64,000 nucleotides of DNA from Brucella anthropi_A (GTDB lineage Bacteria > Pseudomonadota > Alphaproteobacteria > Rhizobiales > Rhizobiaceae), in assembly GCF_046630315.1 (NCBI RefSeq), contig NZ_LQBD01000013.1, forward strand, positions 1-64,000, written 5' to 3'. The notes under the pieces are model-generated. The model searched no databases, was not told the origin of the DNA, and saw only the letters and a list, made by a program, of their open reading frames with translations. This document shows, in pieces, positions 15,943-25,248 of the stretch (the first letter of the stretch is position 1; each line of letters opens with the position of its first letter). The position numbers were made by a program, and so were the translations under genes.

Positions 15943-15956
15943 CTGTAACGTTTCAG
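15943..15956. promoter_or_regulatory. Second LacI-type operator, next to the transporter start
   Basis: CTGTAACGTTTCAG matches the core of the upstream perfect operator at 13 of 14 positions. It lies 17 bp before the chosen ATG and just before the GGGAGG ribosome-binding site, so a bound repressor would block transcription. The two centres are 199 bp apart, close to 19 helical turns, so looping is possible. Confidence 0.7.
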
Positions 15957-15973
15957 ATTTGGGAGGATATGGA

Positions 15974-17230
15974 ATGTTGCCTGGAAGGACAAAGATTCTT
16001 GCCGCATCCGTTTGTCTGGCTATGACAACGCTGACAATGGTGGGCTCGGCTTCAGCGGCCAATCTCGAAGTCACGCATTGGTGGACCTCCGGCGGTGAAG
16101 CCGCGGCGGTCAAGGTGCTGGCTGAAAAATATGACGCGCTCGGCGGCGATAAATGGGTTGATGGCGCCATCGCCGGAAGCGGCTCTACCGCGCGCCCCAT
16201 CATTATCAGCCGTATTCTCGGCGGCAATCCCATGGGGGCCACCCAGCTCAACCATGGGCGGCAGGCCGAGGAACTGGTTCAGGGCGGCTTGATGACAGAC
16301 CTGACCGAGCTTGCTGAAAAGGAAGGCTGGGCTGACTTCATTCGGCCAAAGAGCCTTCTGGACTCCTGTACTTATGAAGGTCGGCTCTATTGCGTGCCGC
16401 TGAACATTCATTCCTGGGAATGGATGTGGATCAATCCGCAGGCATTCCGTGATGCCGGTGCCGAACCGCCGAAGAACTGGAATGATCTTGTCGCTGCGGC
16501 ACCCAGGCTGCGGGAAAAGAACATCGTGCCGCTGGCAACCGGGGACGGCTGGCAGGTGAACGGTATGCTGAACGTGCTGACAACCGCAATCGGCGGCAAA
16601 GACCTCTATCTGAAGGTCAACAAGGACAAGGATGCCGAAGCGGCGCGCGGCCCGGAAATGAAGAAGGTTTTTGAGGCGCTGGCGGAGGCGCGCTCGCTGG
16701 CCGACCCCGGTTATGTCGGCCGTTCTTGGAACGAGGCAACCAATATGGTGCTGACCGGCCGCGCCGGCACGCAGATCATGGGCGACTGGGCGCAGGGCGA
16801 ATTCGGCACCGCCGGCAAGGTTGCCGGCAAGGATTATGACTGCCTGCCCGGTCTTGGTCTGCATCCGTATCTGGATACGGGCGGCGATGCGATCTACTTT
16901 CCTAAGAACAATGACCCGGAAATCACCAAGGCGCAGCTGAAGCTTGCAAGCATGCTCGTTTCCAAGGAAACGCAGGTTGCGTTCAATCTTGCCAAGGGTT
17001 CGCTACCGATCCGTGGCGATGTCGATCTCGATTCAGCTTCAAGCTGTATGCGTGCGGGCATCGATATTCTGAAAGACCCGGACAATATCGTTCCGTCGGT
17101 GGAACAGTTGCGTGCCCCCGATACGCAGGGGCAGATCGAAAGTCTTGTCGCCGAATTTTTCTCCAATCCCGACATGGCGGTCGATGACATTCAGGAGCGT
17201 TTTGCGGAGATTATCGAGCAGGCACAATAA
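15974..17230 (+). CDS. Carbohydrate ABC transporter substrate-binding protein (family 1)
   Basis: This periplasmic sugar-binding protein of 418 residues has a Sec signal peptide ending at SASA-A near residue 29, followed by LEVTHWWTSGGEAAAVKVLA, the usual start of extracellular solute-binding family 1 (MalE/UgpB-like). The chosen ATG follows GGGAGG; an earlier in-frame ATG lies inside the ribosome-binding region. It heads an operon with two permeases, an ATPase, an isomerase and a dehydrogenase and is preceded by two LacI-type operators. The ligand is probably a mono- or oligosaccharide; the exact sugar cannot be read. Confidence 0.92.
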   Translation: MLPGRTKILAASVCLAMTTLTMVGSASAANLEVTHWWTSGGEAAAVKVLAEKYDALGGDKWVDGAIAGSGSTARPIIISRILGGNPMGATQLNHGRQAEELVQGGLMTDLTELAEKEGWADFIRPKSLLDSCTYEGRLYCVPLNIHSWEWMWINPQAFRDAGAEPPKNWNDLVAAAPRLREKNIVPLATGDGWQVNGMLNVLTTAIGGKDLYLKVNKDKDAEAARGPEMKKVFEALAEARSLADPGYVGRSWNEATNMVLTGRAGTQIMGDWAQGEFGTAGKVAGKDYDCLPGLGLHPYLDTGGDAIYFPKNNDPEITKAQLKLASMLVSKETQVAFNLAKGSLPIRGDVDLDSASSCMRAGIDILKDPDNIVPSVEQLRAPDTQGQIESLVAEFFSNPDMAVDDIQERFAEIIEQAQ

Positions 17231-17305
17231 TCTCATTCAGGTCCCGCACGGTCGATGAGGACGATGGTGCGGGATTTCCCGAAAAACGGGACAGGGAGGA
17301 TAGCA

Positions 17306-18214
17306 ATGGCCGTCATCGAAGAGGGCAATCGTCGAAGACCGCCCGGCATATTTCGCAATCTGAACGCGAAAGTTGCCGCACTTCCGATGATCGCGACGGT
17401 TCTCGTGGTTTTCATCGGTTGTACGCTCTGGACAGTGCTCTATTCGTTCACATCTTCCAAGTCGCTGCCGATGTTGAACTTTGTCGGTTTCGACCAGTAT
17501 ACGCGCCTGTTTTCCGCAACCCGCTGGCATGTCTCGGTGCGAAACCTTGCGATCTACGGCATTCTCTGCATGGGCTTTTCGCTCGTGACAGGGTTCGTGC
17601 TCGCAGCCCTGATGGACCAGAAAATTCGCTTCGAAAACACGTTCCGCACGATTTTTCTCTATCCCTATGCCCTGTCGTTCATCGTGACCGGCCTCGTCTG
17701 GCAGTGGATATTCAATCCGCAGCTCGGCCTGGAGAAAGTCGTCCGCGATATCGGCTTCGACAATTTCCAAATGGCGATCCTGTCGAGCCGCACCTACGTC
17801 ATCTATGCGATTGTCATTGCCGGGCTCTGGCAGATGACCGGCCTGGTCATGGTTCTTATGCTGGCCGGGCTGCGCAATGTCGACGATGAAATCTGGAAGG
17901 CGGCGCGCGTCGACGGCATTCCGAAATGGAAAACCTACCTTTTCATCATCCTGCCCATGATGCGCCCTGTTCTGGTGACGACGGTGGTGCTGATCGCGAC
18001 CGGCATCGTCAAACTCTACGATCTGGTTGTTGCCATGACCAATGGCGGTCCCGGCATAGCGTCGGAAGTTCCGGCGAAATATGTCTATGACTTCATGTTC
18101 GGCTGGGCCAATCTCGGGCAGGGGCTTGCCGCTTCCACGGTCATGCTGACCACCGTTCTTGTCATCCTTGTTCCATGGACGATGCTTGAATACAGCCGGA
18201 GGAAAGCGCGATGA
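17306..18214 (+). CDS. Sugar ABC transporter permease (MalF/UgpA type)
   Basis: This 302-residue inner-membrane permease has about six membrane segments and the EAA-type loop EIWKAARVDGIPKWKTYLFI near residue 210 that docks the ATPase. The start is the ATG behind GGGAGGA; an earlier GTG/ATG would lack a good ribosome-binding site. The stop overlaps the next permease start. It forms the channel with the next gene product. Confidence 0.92.
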   Translation: MAVIEEGNRRRPPGIFRNLNAKVAALPMIATVLVVFIGCTLWTVLYSFTSSKSLPMLNFVGFDQYTRLFSATRWHVSVRNLAIYGILCMGFSLVTGFVLAALMDQKIRFENTFRTIFLYPYALSFIVTGLVWQWIFNPQLGLEKVVRDIGFDNFQMAILSSRTYVIYAIVIAGLWQMTGLVMVLMLAGLRNVDDEIWKAARVDGIPKWKTYLFIILPMMRPVLVTTVVLIATGIVKLYDLVVAMTNGGPGIASEVPAKYVYDFMFGWANLGQGLAASTVMLTTVLVILVPWTMLEYSRRKAR

Positions 18215-19173
18215 CGGAAGCTGTCCTGAACAGACAATCGCCGACCGGGGCCGACGCCGTTCACTCGAGGGTCGGTTCGGCAACGAAGCAGGCATCGCAA
18301 CCCTGGGGACGCAAGCCGAAACGTCGCTTTGCGCCTGCAACCATCATGCTCTACTGCGTCCTGTTTGTCGCTGCCGTCTATTATCTGCTGCCGCTCTACG
18401 TGATGGTCGTCACATCCTTGAAAGGCATGCCCGAAATCCGGCTTGGCAATATCTTTTCACCGCCAGTCGAGATCACTTTCGAACCATGGGTCAAGGCCTG
18501 GAGCCAGGCTTGCACCGGCCTTTACTGTGAAGGCATCAGCGCGGGTTTCTGGAATTCGATCAAGATCACCGTGCCAAGCGTGATCGTTTCCATCGCCATT
18601 GCTTCGGTCAATGGCTATGCACTGGCAAACTGGAAGTTCAAGGGATCGGAGATATTCTTTGCGATCCTGCTGTTCGGGGCATTCATTCCGTATCAGGTCA
18701 TGCTTTATCCGCTCGTCATCATTACGCGCGAGCTTGGGATATTCGGCACGCTGACCGGCGTTGTCTTCATCCATACCATCTTCGGCATGCCGATCCTGAC
18801 ACTGTTGTTCCGCAATTATTTCGCCGGTCTGCCGCCGGAACTCTTCAAGGCGGCACGTGTCGACGGAGCCGGGTTCTGGCGCATTTTCTTCCAGATCATG
18901 CTGCCGATGTCGCTGCCGATCTTCGTTGTCGCGATCATTCTGCAAGTAACGGGTATCTGGAACGATTTTCTGTTTGGCGTGGTGTTTGCCGGAACGCAGA
19001 ATTTTCCGATGACCGTTCAGCTCAACAATATCGTCAACTCCATGCAGGGCGTGAAGGAATATAACGTCAATATGGCTGCCACCCTTCTGACTGGGGCCGT
19101 GCCGCTGCTCGTTTACTTTCTGTCCGGCCGTTATTTCGTTCGCGGCATCGCCGCCGGCGCAGTGAAAGGATGA
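18211..19173 (+). CDS. Sugar ABC transporter permease (MalG/UgpE type)
   Basis: This 320-residue second permease has an extended hydrophilic N terminus of about 45 residues, then membrane segments, and the EAA loop ELFKAARVDGAGFWRIFFQI near residue 212. It overlaps the previous gene by 4 bp (ATGA) and precedes the ATPase gene by 4 bp. The family is clear; substrate is set by the binding protein. Confidence 0.92.
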   Translation: MTEAVLNRQSPTGADAVHSRVGSATKQASQPWGRKPKRRFAPATIMLYCVLFVAAVYYLLPLYVMVVTSLKGMPEIRLGNIFSPPVEITFEPWVKAWSQACTGLYCEGISAGFWNSIKITVPSVIVSIAIASVNGYALANWKFKGSEIFFAILLFGAFIPYQVMLYPLVIITRELGIFGTLTGVVFIHTIFGMPILTLLFRNYFAGLPPELFKAARVDGAGFWRIFFQIMLPMSLPIFVVAIILQVTGIWNDFLFGVVFAGTQNFPMTVQLNNIVNSMQGVKEYNVNMAATLLTGAVPLLVYFLSGRYFVRGIAAGAVKG

Positions 19174-19177
19174 GTTC

Positions 19178-20248
19178 ATGAGTTCAAGCGTTTCCATCCA
19201 GGATCTGTCGCTCGACTTCGGCTCGGTCAACGTGCTGCAAAATCTCAATCTGGAAATCGGCGAGGGCGAATTTCTCGTGCTTCTCGGGCCTTCCGGTTGC
19301 GGCAAGTCCACGCTGCTCAATTGCGTGGCGGGTCTTCTCGACATTTCCGAAGGCAGTATTTTCATCAAGGGGCGCAATGTCACCTGGGAAGAACCGAAGG
19401 ATCGCGGCATCGGCATGGTGTTTCAGTCCTACGCGCTTTATCCGCAGATGACGGTTGAAAAAAACCTTTCCTTCGGCCTGCGCGTTGCCGGCCTGCCGAA
19501 AGGGGAGATCGACAAGCGGATCAAACGCGCCGCCGAAATCCTCCAGATCGAGCCCCTGCTGCAACGCAAGCCCTCGGCGCTGTCGGGAGGGCAACGTCAG
19601 CGTGTCGCGATCGGCCGCGCACTGGTGCGCGATGTCGATGTGTTTCTGTTCGATGAGCCGCTTTCCAATCTCGACGCAAAATTGCGTTCCGAATTGCGCG
19701 TCGAGATCAAGCGTCTTCACCAGAAGCTCGGCAATACGATGATTTATGTCACCCATGACCAGATCGAAGCCCTGACGCTGGCGGATCGCATTGCCGTGAT
19801 GAAAGGCGGGGTGGTGCAGCAGCTGGCCGACCCGCTCACGATTTACAATCGACCGAAGAACCGGTTCGTCGCGGGCTTTCTCGGTTCGCCATCGATGAAT
19901 TTCTTTTCAGGCGAAATCGCTGCCAAAGACGGCAAGCCCATATTCCATATCGGAGAGAGCGCCGTGTGTCTGGACGGATATGACGGGTCGCTGCCGCCGG
20001 GACGCAAGGCCACGCTCGGCATTCGCCCGGAGCATGTGAGGCTGGGCGCTGAGGATGGCTTTGAGGCCGTCGTCGATCTGGATGAGCCGATGGGCGCCGA
20101 CAGTCTGGTCTGGCTGCGCCTCAACGGGCATCCGCTATCCGCGCGGGTTGAGGCCGGTAAACGCTATCGGGCAGGCGAAACGGTCAGGATCGGCTTCAAA
20201 CCCGATGCCCTGTCGCTTTTCGATGCCCAAACGGAGGAGAGGCTTTAG
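19178..20248 (+). CDS. Sugar ABC transporter ATPase (MalK/UgpC/MsmX type)
   Basis: This 356-residue ATPase has Walker A GPSGCGKSTLL near residue 37, Q-loop FQSYALYPQM, signature LSGGQRQRVAIGRAL and Walker B VFLFDEP. The C-terminal regulatory OB-like (TOBE) domain covers about 240-356 (LGIRPEHVRLGAEDG). It energises the two permeases. A gap of 156 bp separates it from the catabolic genes; the gap starts with an 8-codon frame (20249-20275) whose ATG follows this gene's stop. Confidence 0.93.
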   Translation: MSSSVSIQDLSLDFGSVNVLQNLNLEIGEGEFLVLLGPSGCGKSTLLNCVAGLLDISEGSIFIKGRNVTWEEPKDRGIGMVFQSYALYPQMTVEKNLSFGLRVAGLPKGEIDKRIKRAAEILQIEPLLQRKPSALSGGQRQRVAIGRALVRDVDVFLFDEPLSNLDAKLRSELRVEIKRLHQKLGNTMIYVTHDQIEALTLADRIAVMKGGVVQQLADPLTIYNRPKNRFVAGFLGSPSMNFFSGEIAAKDGKPIFHIGESAVCLDGYDGSLPPGRKATLGIRPEHVRLGAEDGFEAVVDLDEPMGADSLVWLRLNGHPLSARVEAGKRYRAGETVRIGFKPDALSLFDAQTEERL

Positions 20249-20404
20249 ATGAATAGCGAAAAACGCGCCCCTTAAGAGCCTTCAGCAAGAGGCGAAATCA
20301 TTGGCTTTCAGTCGGCGGACCGAAGACGGTTTCGGACCGCGCGGGAAAGTTTTGCCCGAAAGAAAGCCCGACACAATTCTGGATAGAGTGCCAAGGATGA
20401 GGAC

Positions 20405-21151
20405 ATGAACGGATATTCCTACCAACTTTACAGCTCCCGCAATTTCCAGCCGCTGGAGCGCACGCTCACCATGCTGCGCGACCTCGGCTATCGTGGGGTC
20501 GAAGGCTATGGCGGAGTTTACGGCGATCCGGCGCGGTTGAAGAATGATCTGGATGCGTCAGGGCTTTCCATGCCGACCGGGCATTTCGGTCTTGATATGC
20601 TTGAAAACGATGTCGACCGGGTTCTGGAAATCGCAAAGGTCGCCGATATGAAGGCGATTTTCTGCCCTTATCTCGAAGCGGATCGCCGCCCGGACAGCGT
20701 TGCCGGCTGGCAGGCGTTCGGCAAGCGTCTTGTCGCAGCCGGAGAGCCTTATCGCAAGGCGGGCTATGCGTTCGGCTGGCACAATCACGATTTCGAGTTC
20801 CGCCCGCTGGCCGACGGTTCCGTGCCGCAACAGCATATTCTTGACGCTTCGTCCGATCTTGCATGGGAGGCGGATATTGCGTGGATCATCAAGGGTGGCG
20901 CTGACCCGCTTGAATGGATCGAGCGTTATGGCGACCGCATTCTTGCAGTTCATGTGAAGGACATTGCCGCAAATGGCGAGAACGCCGACGAAGACGGCTG
21001 GGAGGATGTCGGCCACGGAACCGTTGATTGGGCTGCCCTGTTTGCGGCCTTGCGCAAGACACCGGCCCGCTATTTCGTCATGGAACACGATAATCCGTCG
21101 GACGATACCCGATTTGCGAGCCGTTCCATCGAAACCGTAAGACATTTTTGA
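20405..21151 (+). CDS. Sugar phosphate isomerase/epimerase (xylose isomerase-like TIM barrel)
   Basis: This 248-residue protein belongs to the IolE/IolI-like TIM barrels. Metal ligands are suggested by the E/H positions in FGWHNHDFEF (about 121), the following WEADIAWIIKGG, HVKDIA (about 187) and MEHDNP (about 232). It should isomerise or epimerise a sugar or keto-sugar imported by the upstream transporter. The next gene, a Gfo/Idh/MocA dehydrogenase, follows after 13 bp; such pairs commonly oxidise and epimerise sugars through keto intermediates. Exact substrate unknown. Confidence 0.88.
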   Translation: MNGYSYQLYSSRNFQPLERTLTMLRDLGYRGVEGYGGVYGDPARLKNDLDASGLSMPTGHFGLDMLENDVDRVLEIAKVADMKAIFCPYLEADRRPDSVAGWQAFGKRLVAAGEPYRKAGYAFGWHNHDFEFRPLADGSVPQQHILDASSDLAWEADIAWIIKGGADPLEWIERYGDRILAVHVKDIAANGENADEDGWEDVGHGTVDWAALFAALRKTPARYFVMEHDNPSDDTRFASRSIETVRHF

Positions 21152-21164
21152 GCGGGAGAACGAC

Positions 21165-22331
21165 ATGAGCAGGACACTTGGTGTCGGTATTATCGGTTGC
21201 GGCAACATATCTGCGGCCTATCTCAGGCTGTCTCCCATGTTTCGGGGCATCGAAATCAGGGCATGTGCCGATATTGATCCCGCGGCGGCGAAAGCGCGTG
21301 CGGAGGAGTTCGTCGTAAAGGCCCAGTCCATCGATGAACTGCTTCGTAACGACGAGATCGATATCGTCGTCAATCTGACGGTTCCGGACGCCCATTATGC
21401 CGTGACGAAACAGATATTGGCTGCGGGCAAACATGCCTATTCGGAAAAGCCGCTGGTTCTCTCGATGGAACAGGGTTTGGAACTGAAGGCGCTTGCCGAT
21501 GGCCGCAATCTCAAGGTGGGATGCGCGCCGGATACGTTTCTGGGTGGGGCGCACCAGTTGGCGCGCCGCGAGATCGATCGCGGTTCGGTGGGCCGCATTA
21601 CATCGGGCACATGTCATGTCATGAGCCATGGCATGGAGCATTGGCATCCGAATCCGGACTTTTTCTTCCGAAAGGGCGGCGGGCCGATCCTGGATCTCGG
21701 GCCCTATTATATCGCCAATCTCGTCAACCTCATCGGACCTGTGAAACGTGTCGCGGCCCTGACGTCAGCCGCGACGCCGGTACGGACGATCAGTTCCGAA
21801 CCGCGCAAGGGCGAAACCATTCCTGTCGAGACGCCGACGACCATTCATGCGCTGCTGGAATTCGAACAGGGTGCAACAATAACCCTTTCGGCAAGTTGGG
21901 ATGTTTGGGCCCATCGCCACGCGAACATGGAATTATATGGCACCGAAGGATCGCTCTATCTGCCCGACCCGAATTTTTTTGGCGGGGACGTGCAATTGGC
22001 GAAGCCGGGAGAGCCTGCCGGGCTTGTTGAGAATTGGGACCACCCTCTTGGGATTGCCAATGAGCAGCATGCGCAAGGTATGATGGCGAATTACAGGACC
22101 GTTGGCCTGGCGGATATGGCGGCAGCCATTCTGGACGGTCGTGACATGCGCTGTTCGCTGGAACGCGCATTGCATGGGGTCGATGTCATGCTGGCTATCC
22201 TTAGGTCGGGTGAGGAAAAGCGATTTATCGATATCGAAACACGCTGTACGCGCCCGGAAGCACTGGATGTTGCGGCGGCAGAAGCCCTGCTGCGGCCAGC
22301 AGAAAACGGAAAAAGACGGGCGGCAAACTGA
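21165..22331 (+). CDS. Gfo/Idh/MocA family NAD(P)-dependent sugar dehydrogenase
   Basis: This 388-residue oxidoreductase has an N-terminal Rossmann fold (GVGIIGCGNISAAYLRLSPM) and the family catalytic lysine motif EKPLVLS near residue 93. A C-terminal alpha/beta substrate domain contains GGGPILDLGPYYIANLVNLI, whose Asp and Tyr are typical of this family. It would oxidise a hydroxyl of the imported sugar. It is the last gene of the operon and converges on the LacI gene. Confidence 0.9.
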   Translation: MSRTLGVGIIGCGNISAAYLRLSPMFRGIEIRACADIDPAAAKARAEEFVVKAQSIDELLRNDEIDIVVNLTVPDAHYAVTKQILAAGKHAYSEKPLVLSMEQGLELKALADGRNLKVGCAPDTFLGGAHQLARREIDRGSVGRITSGTCHVMSHGMEHWHPNPDFFFRKGGGPILDLGPYYIANLVNLIGPVKRVAALTSAATPVRTISSEPRKGETIPVETPTTIHALLEFEQGATITLSASWDVWAHRHANMELYGTEGSLYLPDPNFFGGDVQLAKPGEPAGLVENWDHPLGIANEQHAQGMMANYRTVGLADMAAAILDGRDMRCSLERALHGVDVMLAILRSGEEKRFIDIETRCTRPEALDVAAAEALLRPAENGKRRAAN

Positions 22332-22357
22332 GATTGCATCGCTCCTCCCGAGCGATT

Positions 22358-22395
22358 GGAGGCTATTTCGTTCCTGTAGGGACGAAGTGGCCTCC
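22358..22395. terminator. Hairpin between convergent genes
   Basis: GGAGGC (22358-22363) pairs with GCCTCC (22390-22395), with an inner TTCGT/ACGAA stem. It sits between the stops of the dehydrogenase and the convergent LacI gene. There is no clear T-run, so termination is likely but not certain. Confidence 0.5.
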
Positions 22396-22403
22396 GCCCA
22401 TTC

Positions 22404-23438
22404 TTACCCGATGGTTTGCAGTGACTTGACATCGACGCCGTTGATGCGGCCAAGGATGGCTTTTCCAAGCTGCTGCCCGGCCAGCTTGAAATTTTCCTCG
22501 ACGACAATCAGGCCCGGACGAAACCAGTGCAGGATTTGCGTCGACTGCTTGGCTGCCACATCGACCTCATTGCCTATGCTCAATCCGGCGTCTTCGACGC
22601 CTGCAACAACGGCCAGGGCCGCGGCACTGCCGGAGCAGATGATACCGTCCGGCCGCTCCGGTCTTCGCATCAGACGGGCCACGTGCTGCCGCAGATCTTC
22701 AAGCGGCGTGTCCAGATCCACGCCTTCGAGCGGCGATCCGCTGCAATGAAAGGCTCGCAGCCCTTCATAAAATCCGCCCGCCATATGCCGGTAATAGGTG
22801 AGATGCGCGGGGGGAGCCAGCAAGGCAAGCCGCTTTCGCCCGCGCGTAGCGAGTTTACCGACCATATCCAGCGCGAAAGTAAAATTATCGAAGTCGTGAT
22901 AGGGATGCTCGATGCCCGTATCGGTGCGGCCATGCGTGGCGAAGGGAAAATCATGTTCCGTCAGATAATGAACACGTTGATCGTCCGGTTCCGTGCGGGA
23001 GAAAATGATTCCGTCGGCTGACCCCGTTTCGACAATATAGCGAATGGGCTCGATCGGCGCCCGCGAATGAAAATAGGGCGTGAGAATGAGGTGGTACTGC
23101 GTTTCTGCCAGTACATCCGCGACCCCGTGAATGACCTGACTGGTAAAGCCCATGATCTCGTCCTGCGTGTTCAGGACAAGCGCGATAACATTTGTCTTGC
23201 CGGTCCGAAGACGTACGCCAGCCCGATTGGGACGATAGCCAATCTGCCGTGCGATCAGTTGCACACGTTTTCGCGTTTCCGGGCCTATTTCCGGCGCATC
23301 CTTCAAGGCGCGCGACACCGTCGTCACACCAAGGCCGGTCATGAACGCTATCGTCTTCAATGTCGGGCGTTCATTCTCGAGGAACGGTCTGGCTGGGTTT
23401 TGCGGCCTGGAAGCCTGCGAGCTCCGTTTTTCGTTCAT
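22404..23438 (-). CDS. LacI-family transcriptional regulator
   Basis: This 344-residue repressor has an N-terminal helix-turn-helix (LKTIAFMTGLGVTTVSRALK, about residues 27-46), the hinge region and a periplasmic-binding-protein-like effector domain. It is convergent with the sugar operon. Two CTGTAACG-type palindromes in front of the transporter are its likely operators. No copy was found in its own upstream region, so autoregulation is not evident. The effector is probably the imported sugar or a product. Confidence 0.92.
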   Translation of the reverse strand: MNEKRSSQASRPQNPARPFLENERPTLKTIAFMTGLGVTTVSRALKDAPEIGPETRKRVQLIARQIGYRPNRAGVRLRTGKTNVIALVLNTQDEIMGFTSQVIHGVADVLAETQYHLILTPYFHSRAPIEPIRYIVETGSADGIIFSRTEPDDQRVHYLTEHDFPFATHGRTDTGIEHPYHDFDNFTFALDMVGKLATRGRKRLALLAPPAHLTYYRHMAGGFYEGLRAFHCSGSPLEGVDLDTPLEDLRQHVARLMRRPERPDGIICSGSAAALAVVAGVEDAGLSIGNEVDVAAKQSTQILHWFRPGLIVVEENFKLAGQQLGKAILGRINGVDVKSLQTIG

Positions 23439-23832
23439 ACGCGTGTCGTCCGGAAGCGAGGGGCGAGGTATACGGCAAATATAGAATTTTCTTTATCTAT
23501 CAATAGCTTGTTTTGACGAGCTTGTCATCTTTTATGATGACGGGCCACCCGTTTTTGATACTGCCATGGGTTGAATATAGCGCATCTCATGCATCATATC
23601 CGAAGGGAGATTTGTTCTGCACCCGATCAATCCGGCGCGCGCCGCCGGGACAAATCAGGGCTTGCCGATATTCGCCGTTTTGACCGGACTGTCATGATGG
23701 ATCCGGCCAGGCTTAATTGCGAAGGCACTGCGAGACGCCTTTGGCGATCACAAGCATATCGGCGACCGTCGCGGTGAAGGGGTGATGGCGAGATCGGACG
23801 CGCCATGCCGAAGGCCCGCTTCCGGGGGGCTA
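23439..23832. other. Intergenic stretch upstream of the LacI gene
   Basis: About 390 bp between the LacI start and the stop of the sensor kinase. It should hold the leftward LacI promoter in an AT-rich patch (about 23475-23570). A 68-codon rightward frame at 23571-23777 has no convincing ribosome-binding site or family and was not accepted. Nothing else stands out. Confidence 0.5.
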
Positions 23833-25248
23833 TTATTCCCGCCAGGCTGGCAAAAGCAGTTCGGCGACCAGCCCGCCGGATGGATCGTTCATCAACCGGA
23901 TATCGCCCGCATTGGCCCGTGCCACATTGCGCGCAATCGTCAAGCCGAGGCCGAAACCGCCGGACTCACGATTCCTGGACTTGTCGGCTCGGTTGAAGGG
24001 CTGGAACATCTCTTCAATTTGGTTCTCCGGAATGCCCGGACCATCATCCTTCACGCGCAGCACGAGTTCGTCGTTTTCATGCCGAAGCGACAGTTCGGCC
24101 TTGCCGCCATAGGCAATGGCATTGTCGATGAGATTGGTGATGCTGCGCTGGATCGAAACCGGCTGGCAACAGGCAATGGCATCGCGCCGGTCGGAGTTTC
24201 GCTCATCCAGCGTGGCCTGCGGATAGTTATCGGCGATCGAAAGGAGAAGCGACCAGAGATCGACTTTTTCCTTTTCTTCATTGGCCAGTTCAAATGTAGC
24301 GAAGTCGATGACCGAGCGCGAAATCGCCTCGATATCATTGAGATCCCTGGCGAGCGACGTTGCAAGCGCTTCATCTTCGACCAGCGCCAGACGAAGCCGG
24401 ACGCGGGTTAGCGGCGTGCGCAGATCGTGCGCCAGCGCAGCCGCAAGCTGCTCGCGTTCAGCCACGTAATCAAGCAATCTGGCTTGCATCGTATTCACCG
24501 CCTTTGCTGCGGCTTTATATTCCCGGCTGCCATCTTCGGGTAATGGCGGGCTTTTAAGGTCGCCGCCGATCCGGTGTACGGCGTGTTCCAGCACGCGGTA
24601 AGGAGCGGTGAGGCGGCGGGTCGCCCATATGGCGACGAGAACCACGCTGAGCGCAACAAGCGCAAAAAGCGGAATGGTTTCGCTTGTGATGATCGGATCG
24701 GCTGGGGTGATCCGTGTGGTGAAGTTCATCCAGCGCCCGTCGCCGAACTGCAGCGACGTGGTGAGGCTGGCGCTCTGGTTCGTCGTTGCAGCAAGGTCGT
24801 TGATCTGTTTCTCGACATCGCCCATATCGACATTGTCGGGGTTCTGCGCCAGGGCGGCGTGAAGCCCATGTGCGAGTTTGTTCCGGCGTATGCGCGCATC
24901 GATCACGCCGTAACGCGCCAGCCGCGCGACAAGCACATCTTCCAGTTCTGCAAGGTCGTCTTCACTGGCCAGTACGGAGGGCACATCGGGTTGCGCCGTG
25001 ATCGTGATCGCCTGGCCGGAATTGGTCAGACGAACCGCAAGATTGTTCCAGTCGCCAAGCGGGGTCGTGCTGAGCAGCTTGACGAGCGCTGTCGCCCTTT
25101 CGCTGAGACGAAAGAGTTCCAGCGCATTGTTTGCATCCTCGCGATCCTGCGAGACGATCCAGAGCGTTGCGATCTGCGTAATCAGAAGGCCGCTTATCAG
25201 AATGGTGAGAAGCCAGCTCGGCAGAGAGCGCGGAAAGGGAAACCTCAT
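23833..25248 (-). CDS. EnvZ-like sensor histidine kinase
   Basis: This 471-residue sensor has membrane segments at about 11-33 and 190-209 that bracket a periplasmic domain of about 155 residues. A HAMP linker, the dimerisation H-box AALAHDLRTPLTRV with the phospho-accepting His274, the N-box NLIDNAIAYGG and the G-box DDGPGIPENQIEEMFQPF follow. The HDLRTPLTRV box is the EnvZ type. Its start overlaps the stop of the response regulator gene by 4 bp, forming a bicistronic two-component unit. The stimulus is unknown. Confidence 0.93.
   Translation of the reverse strand: MRFPFPRSLPSWLLTILISGLLITQIATLWIVSQDREDANNALELFRLSERATALVKLLSTTPLGDWNNLAVRLTNSGQAITITAQPDVPSVLASEDDLAELEDVLVARLARYGVIDARIRRNKLAHGLHAALAQNPDNVDMGDVEKQINDLAATTNQSASLTTSLQFGDGRWMNFTTRITPADPIITSETIPLFALVALSVVLVAIWATRRLTAPYRVLEHAVHRIGGDLKSPPLPEDGSREYKAAAKAVNTMQARLLDYVAEREQLAAALAHDLRTPLTRVRLRLALVEDEALATSLARDLNDIEAISRSVIDFATFELANEEKEKVDLWSLLLSIADNYPQATLDERNSDRRDAIACCQPVSIQRSITNLIDNAIAYGGKAELSLRHENDELVLRVKDDGPGIPENQIEEMFQPFNRADKSRNRESGGFGLGLTIARNVARANAGDIRLMNDPSGGLVAELLLPAWRE

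Noticed and set aside
23571..23777. 68-codon rightward frame upstream of the LacI gene
   Set aside because: No good ribosome-binding site, Arg-rich content and no family; kept as intergenic.
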